Assembly: GCF_014237835.1 (NCBI RefSeq)
Contig: NZ_JACJVI010000004.1
Location: 186,001 to 250,000, forward strand
Direction of reading: 5' to 3'
Length of the DNA: 64,000 nt
From: Rhizobium sp. AQ_MP
GTDB lineage: Bacteria > Pseudomonadota > Alphaproteobacteria > Rhizobiales > Rhizobiaceae
In this document: piece by piece, positions 62,388 through 64,000 of the stretch
How the letters are laid out: each line of letters begins with the position of its first letter
Numbering within the stretch: the stretch's first letter is position 1
Program-made: the position numbers and the translations under genes
The notes under the pieces: generated by a model
Databases searched by the model: none
Told to the model about the DNA's origin: nothing
The model's input: the letters and a program-made list of their open reading frames with translations, nothing else

Positions 62388-63290
62388 ATGACAACATTTC
62401 GCAGCCTCATCCCCTCGGCCAATGCGCTGGTGATCTTCGAAGCGGCTGGCCGGCACGAGAACTTCACCCGGGCGGCGGAAGAACTCGGCATGTCGCAGGT
62501 CGCCGTATCCTATGCCATTCGCGGGCTTGAACAGCAGCTCGGCACGCAACTCTTCGAGCGGCAGCATCGGGCGGCACGGCTGACGGAGGTCGGCGAGCGG
62601 TTTCATGCCGATGTGTCGGCCGGGCTGTCGCGGATCGGCCGGGCGGCGGAGGAAATCCGCATGAAGGGCCGTGAGGTGAATGTGACGCTCGCGGCTTCCA
62701 CGGCCTTTGCCTCGATGTGGATGCTGCCGCGCCTTTCCGCCCTCAGAGACGATCTGCCCGACATCGATCTCCGCATCCAGACCAGCGTGCGGGATCTCGA
62801 TCTCGACGAGGAGGACATTCCGCTCGGGGTGCGCGGTGGCAACCCGCAGGACTGGCCGCATTATCATTCGGCCGAACTCGCTCCGGAGATCGTGGCGGCG
62901 GTGGCGAGCCCCGCCTTCGTCGAGGCGAATGGCTTGCCCGACAGTCCCGAGGCGATCGCGAAACACCGGCTGATCTGGCTGGAAGAGCCGGTGCGACAGG
63001 CCTGTAGCTGGCCGGAATGGTTCGCCTCGGCCGGTATCGACTATCGGCCGACCGGGCGGCGGCTGGCGATCAACGACTATGTACTCGTGATTCAGGCGGT
63101 GCTCGCCGGCCAGGGCATTTCGCTCGGCTGGCGGCATCTCGTCGAGCGGCTGGTCGAACAAGGGCAGCTTGTCGAGGTGGGCGGACATGCGCTGCGCACG
63201 GGGCAGGCCTTCCATGTCGTCTGGCCGAGGTCACGCGACTTGAGTGCGGCTGCGACGCGGGTGCGAGACTGGCTGCTGAAGCAGACCTGA
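62388..63290 (+). CDS. LysR family regulator (GcvA-like)
   Basis: A 300-residue LysR-type regulator. The N-terminal helix-turn-helix is ALVIFEAAGRHENFTRAAEELGMSQVAVSYAIRGLEQQLG and the periplasmic-binding-fold effector domain runs from about residue 90 (NVTLAASTAFASMWMLPRLS). The GcvA-type features are the LPRLSALRDDLPDIDLRIQ segment and the C-terminal EPVRQACSWPEWF. It is divergent from the MttB-family gene with 88 bases between, so it is the likely regulator of the demethylation operon, with the amine or a product as effector. Confidence 0.92.
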   Translation: MTTFRSLIPSANALVIFEAAGRHENFTRAAEELGMSQVAVSYAIRGLEQQLGTQLFERQHRAARLTEVGERFHADVSAGLSRIGRAAEEIRMKGREVNVTLAASTAFASMWMLPRLSALRDDLPDIDLRIQTSVRDLDLDEEDIPLGVRGGNPQDWPHYHSAELAPEIVAAVASPAFVEANGLPDSPEAIAKHRLIWLEEPVRQACSWPEWFASAGIDYRPTGRRLAINDYVLVIQAVLAGQGISLGWRHLVERLVEQGQLVEVGGHALRTGQAFHVVWPRSRDLSAAATRVRDWLLKQT

Positions 63291-63306
63291 GCGACAAGAG
63301 GATGAA

Positions 63307-64000
63307 TCAGGCGGAGGCTCGGTCGACGAGCGCGAAGTCGTGATGGTTCTCGGCGAGGTAGCGAAGGGTGGCGGCTGCATCAACCGGCTTGCCGAAGTAA
63401 TAGCCCTGTCCCATGCCGCAACCGAGTTCGCGCAGCTTCTGGGCTTCGGCCTCCGTCTCGATGCCTTCGGCGACGACCTCGAGATCGAGGCCTTCGCACA
63501 TGCTGACGATCGCCTTGATGATGTGCTCGGACGTGCGGTCGGTGGTGATGGCCGAAACAAAGGCGCGGTCGATCTTGACCTTGTCGAAGGTGAACTCGCG
63601 CAGTCGCCCGAGGCTCGATTGGCCTGTGCCGAAGTCGTCGAGCGAGATGCGGATGCCGGCGTCCTTCAGTTCCTTGATGATACGGCGGGCGGTGTCGGCC
63701 GAGGACATGACCGCCGTCTCGGTGATTTCGAGTTCCAGGCGGCGCGGGTCGAAGCCGACGCTGTTCAAGATCGACAGCGTGTTGACGTAGGTCCTGAGAT
63801 CCATGAGCTGAACGGATGACAGGTTGAAGGACAGGAACAGATCGCGCGGCCAGGCGAGCGTCGCTTCCGCTGCCTTGCGCAGCAGTGTCTCAGACAGCGT
63901 ATCGATGAAGCCGCGCTCTTCAGCAAGCGGCACGAAGACGGCGGGGGAGACGAAACCTAGGTCCGGATCGATCCAACGGGCGAGCGCCTCGAAACCGACG
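63307..64000 (-). CDS. EAL-domain cyclic-di-GMP phosphodiesterase, 5' part beyond the window
   Basis: The C-terminal part of an EAL domain, 231 codons to the window edge, with no start codon in frame near the edge that I would accept. The frame continues to 64000 and reads VGFEALARWIDPDLGFVSPAVFVPLAE, which includes the EAL motif. Catalytic and structural residues downstream are intact: FNLSSVQLMD, LELEITETAV, LDDFGTGQSSLG, KIDRAFV, VAEGIETEAEAQKLRELG and QGYYFGKP. It hydrolyses cyclic-di-GMP. Whether a GGDEF or sensor domain precedes it cannot be seen. Confidence 0.93.
   Translation of the reverse strand, partial: VGFEALARWIDPDLGFVSPAVFVPLAEERGFIDTLSETLLRKAAEATLAWPRDLFLSFNLSSVQLMDLRTYVNTLSILNSVGFDPRRLELEITETAVMSSADTARRIIKELKDAGIRISLDDFGTGQSSLGRLREFTFDKVKIDRAFVSAITTDRTSEHIIKAIVSMCEGLDLEVVAEGIETEAEAQKLRELGCGMGQGYYFGKPVDAAATLRYLAENHHDFALVDRASA

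Noticed and set aside
1..64000. CRISPR arrays, insertion sequences, prophage and rRNA/tRNA genes
   Set aside because: I looked for regularly spaced repeats, transposase or integrase motifs and RNA gene cores and found none.

Overview
The window is a stretch of high-GC alphaproteobacterial chromosome, most likely from the Rhizobiaceae (Rhizobium, Agrobacterium or a close relative). The reasons are the F0 ATP synthase operon order atpI-atpB-atpE-b'-b with no F1 genes behind it, separate glyQ and glyS genes, a GTTC-N7-GTTC LexA box, a TTGAT-N4-ATCAA FixK/FNR box, HWE-type kinase, DUF2007, and a rhizobial HPE1-like secreted protein. It is mainly a housekeeping region with no phage, plasmid, insertion sequence, rRNA, tRNA or CRISPR array that I can see. 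The accessory content is scattered: toxin-antitoxin modules, a DUF3800 gene, an extragenic palindrome and a methylamine-type catabolic locus.

Layout. 0.1-5.9 kb: ubiA, an OmpV/MipA porin-like protein, a branched-chain aminotransferase, oligopeptidase B and a small unknown gene. 5.9-8.3 kb: a CDF metal exporter divergent from a MerR regulator plus cupin, with a textbook MerR promoter between them, then a TumE/TumA toxin-antitoxin pair. 8.5-14.6 kb: a GNAT, a DJ-1/PfpI protein, a diheme cytochrome c with a cytochrome c', a phosphoesterase, an AI-2E family transporter and a double-VOC protein. 14.7-15.6 kb: a universal stress protein and a DksA-type zinc finger protein behind a FixK/FNR box. 15.6-22.8 kb: tex, hicAB, purD, a small secreted protein and a chemoreceptor. 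22.8-27.2 kb: DUF523, parDE, a second RelE-type module whose toxin start is unclear, glyS and an orphan higA. 27.3-36.7 kb: lemA-aroA-DUF2207 on the minus strand, a PAS kinase with a single-domain response regulator, DUF3800, glyQ and an HWE kinase. 36.8-46.2 kb: sppA, a tRNA-type methyltransferase, ispB, a TPR lipoprotein-like protein, ispE, moaB, a small glycosyltransferase, an SplB-like radical SAM protein behind a LexA box, and rnhB. 46.3-49.0 kb: the F0 operon. 49.4-55.2 kb: cell wall hydrolase, corA-kup and mrp. 55.5-58.5 kb: a LuxR solo, an SMP-30 lactonase and a PRC-barrel protein. 58.5-63.3 kb: a DgcA/StcD-type demethylase and an MttB-family methyltransferase with a divergent LysR regulator. 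The window ends inside an EAL-domain gene.

How the genes work together. Isoprenoid and quinone synthesis is represented by ubiA, ispB and ispE. Ion and proton handling is represented by the F0 genes, kup and corA. The most interesting functional unit is the MttB/StcD-like/LysR locus, which reads as a two-step demethylation route for a quaternary amine such as proline betaine or glycine betaine. The clearest regulatory signals are the MerR operator, the FixK/FNR box and the LexA box. Five complete or partial toxin-antitoxin loci lie within 20 kb, which is dense for a housekeeping region.
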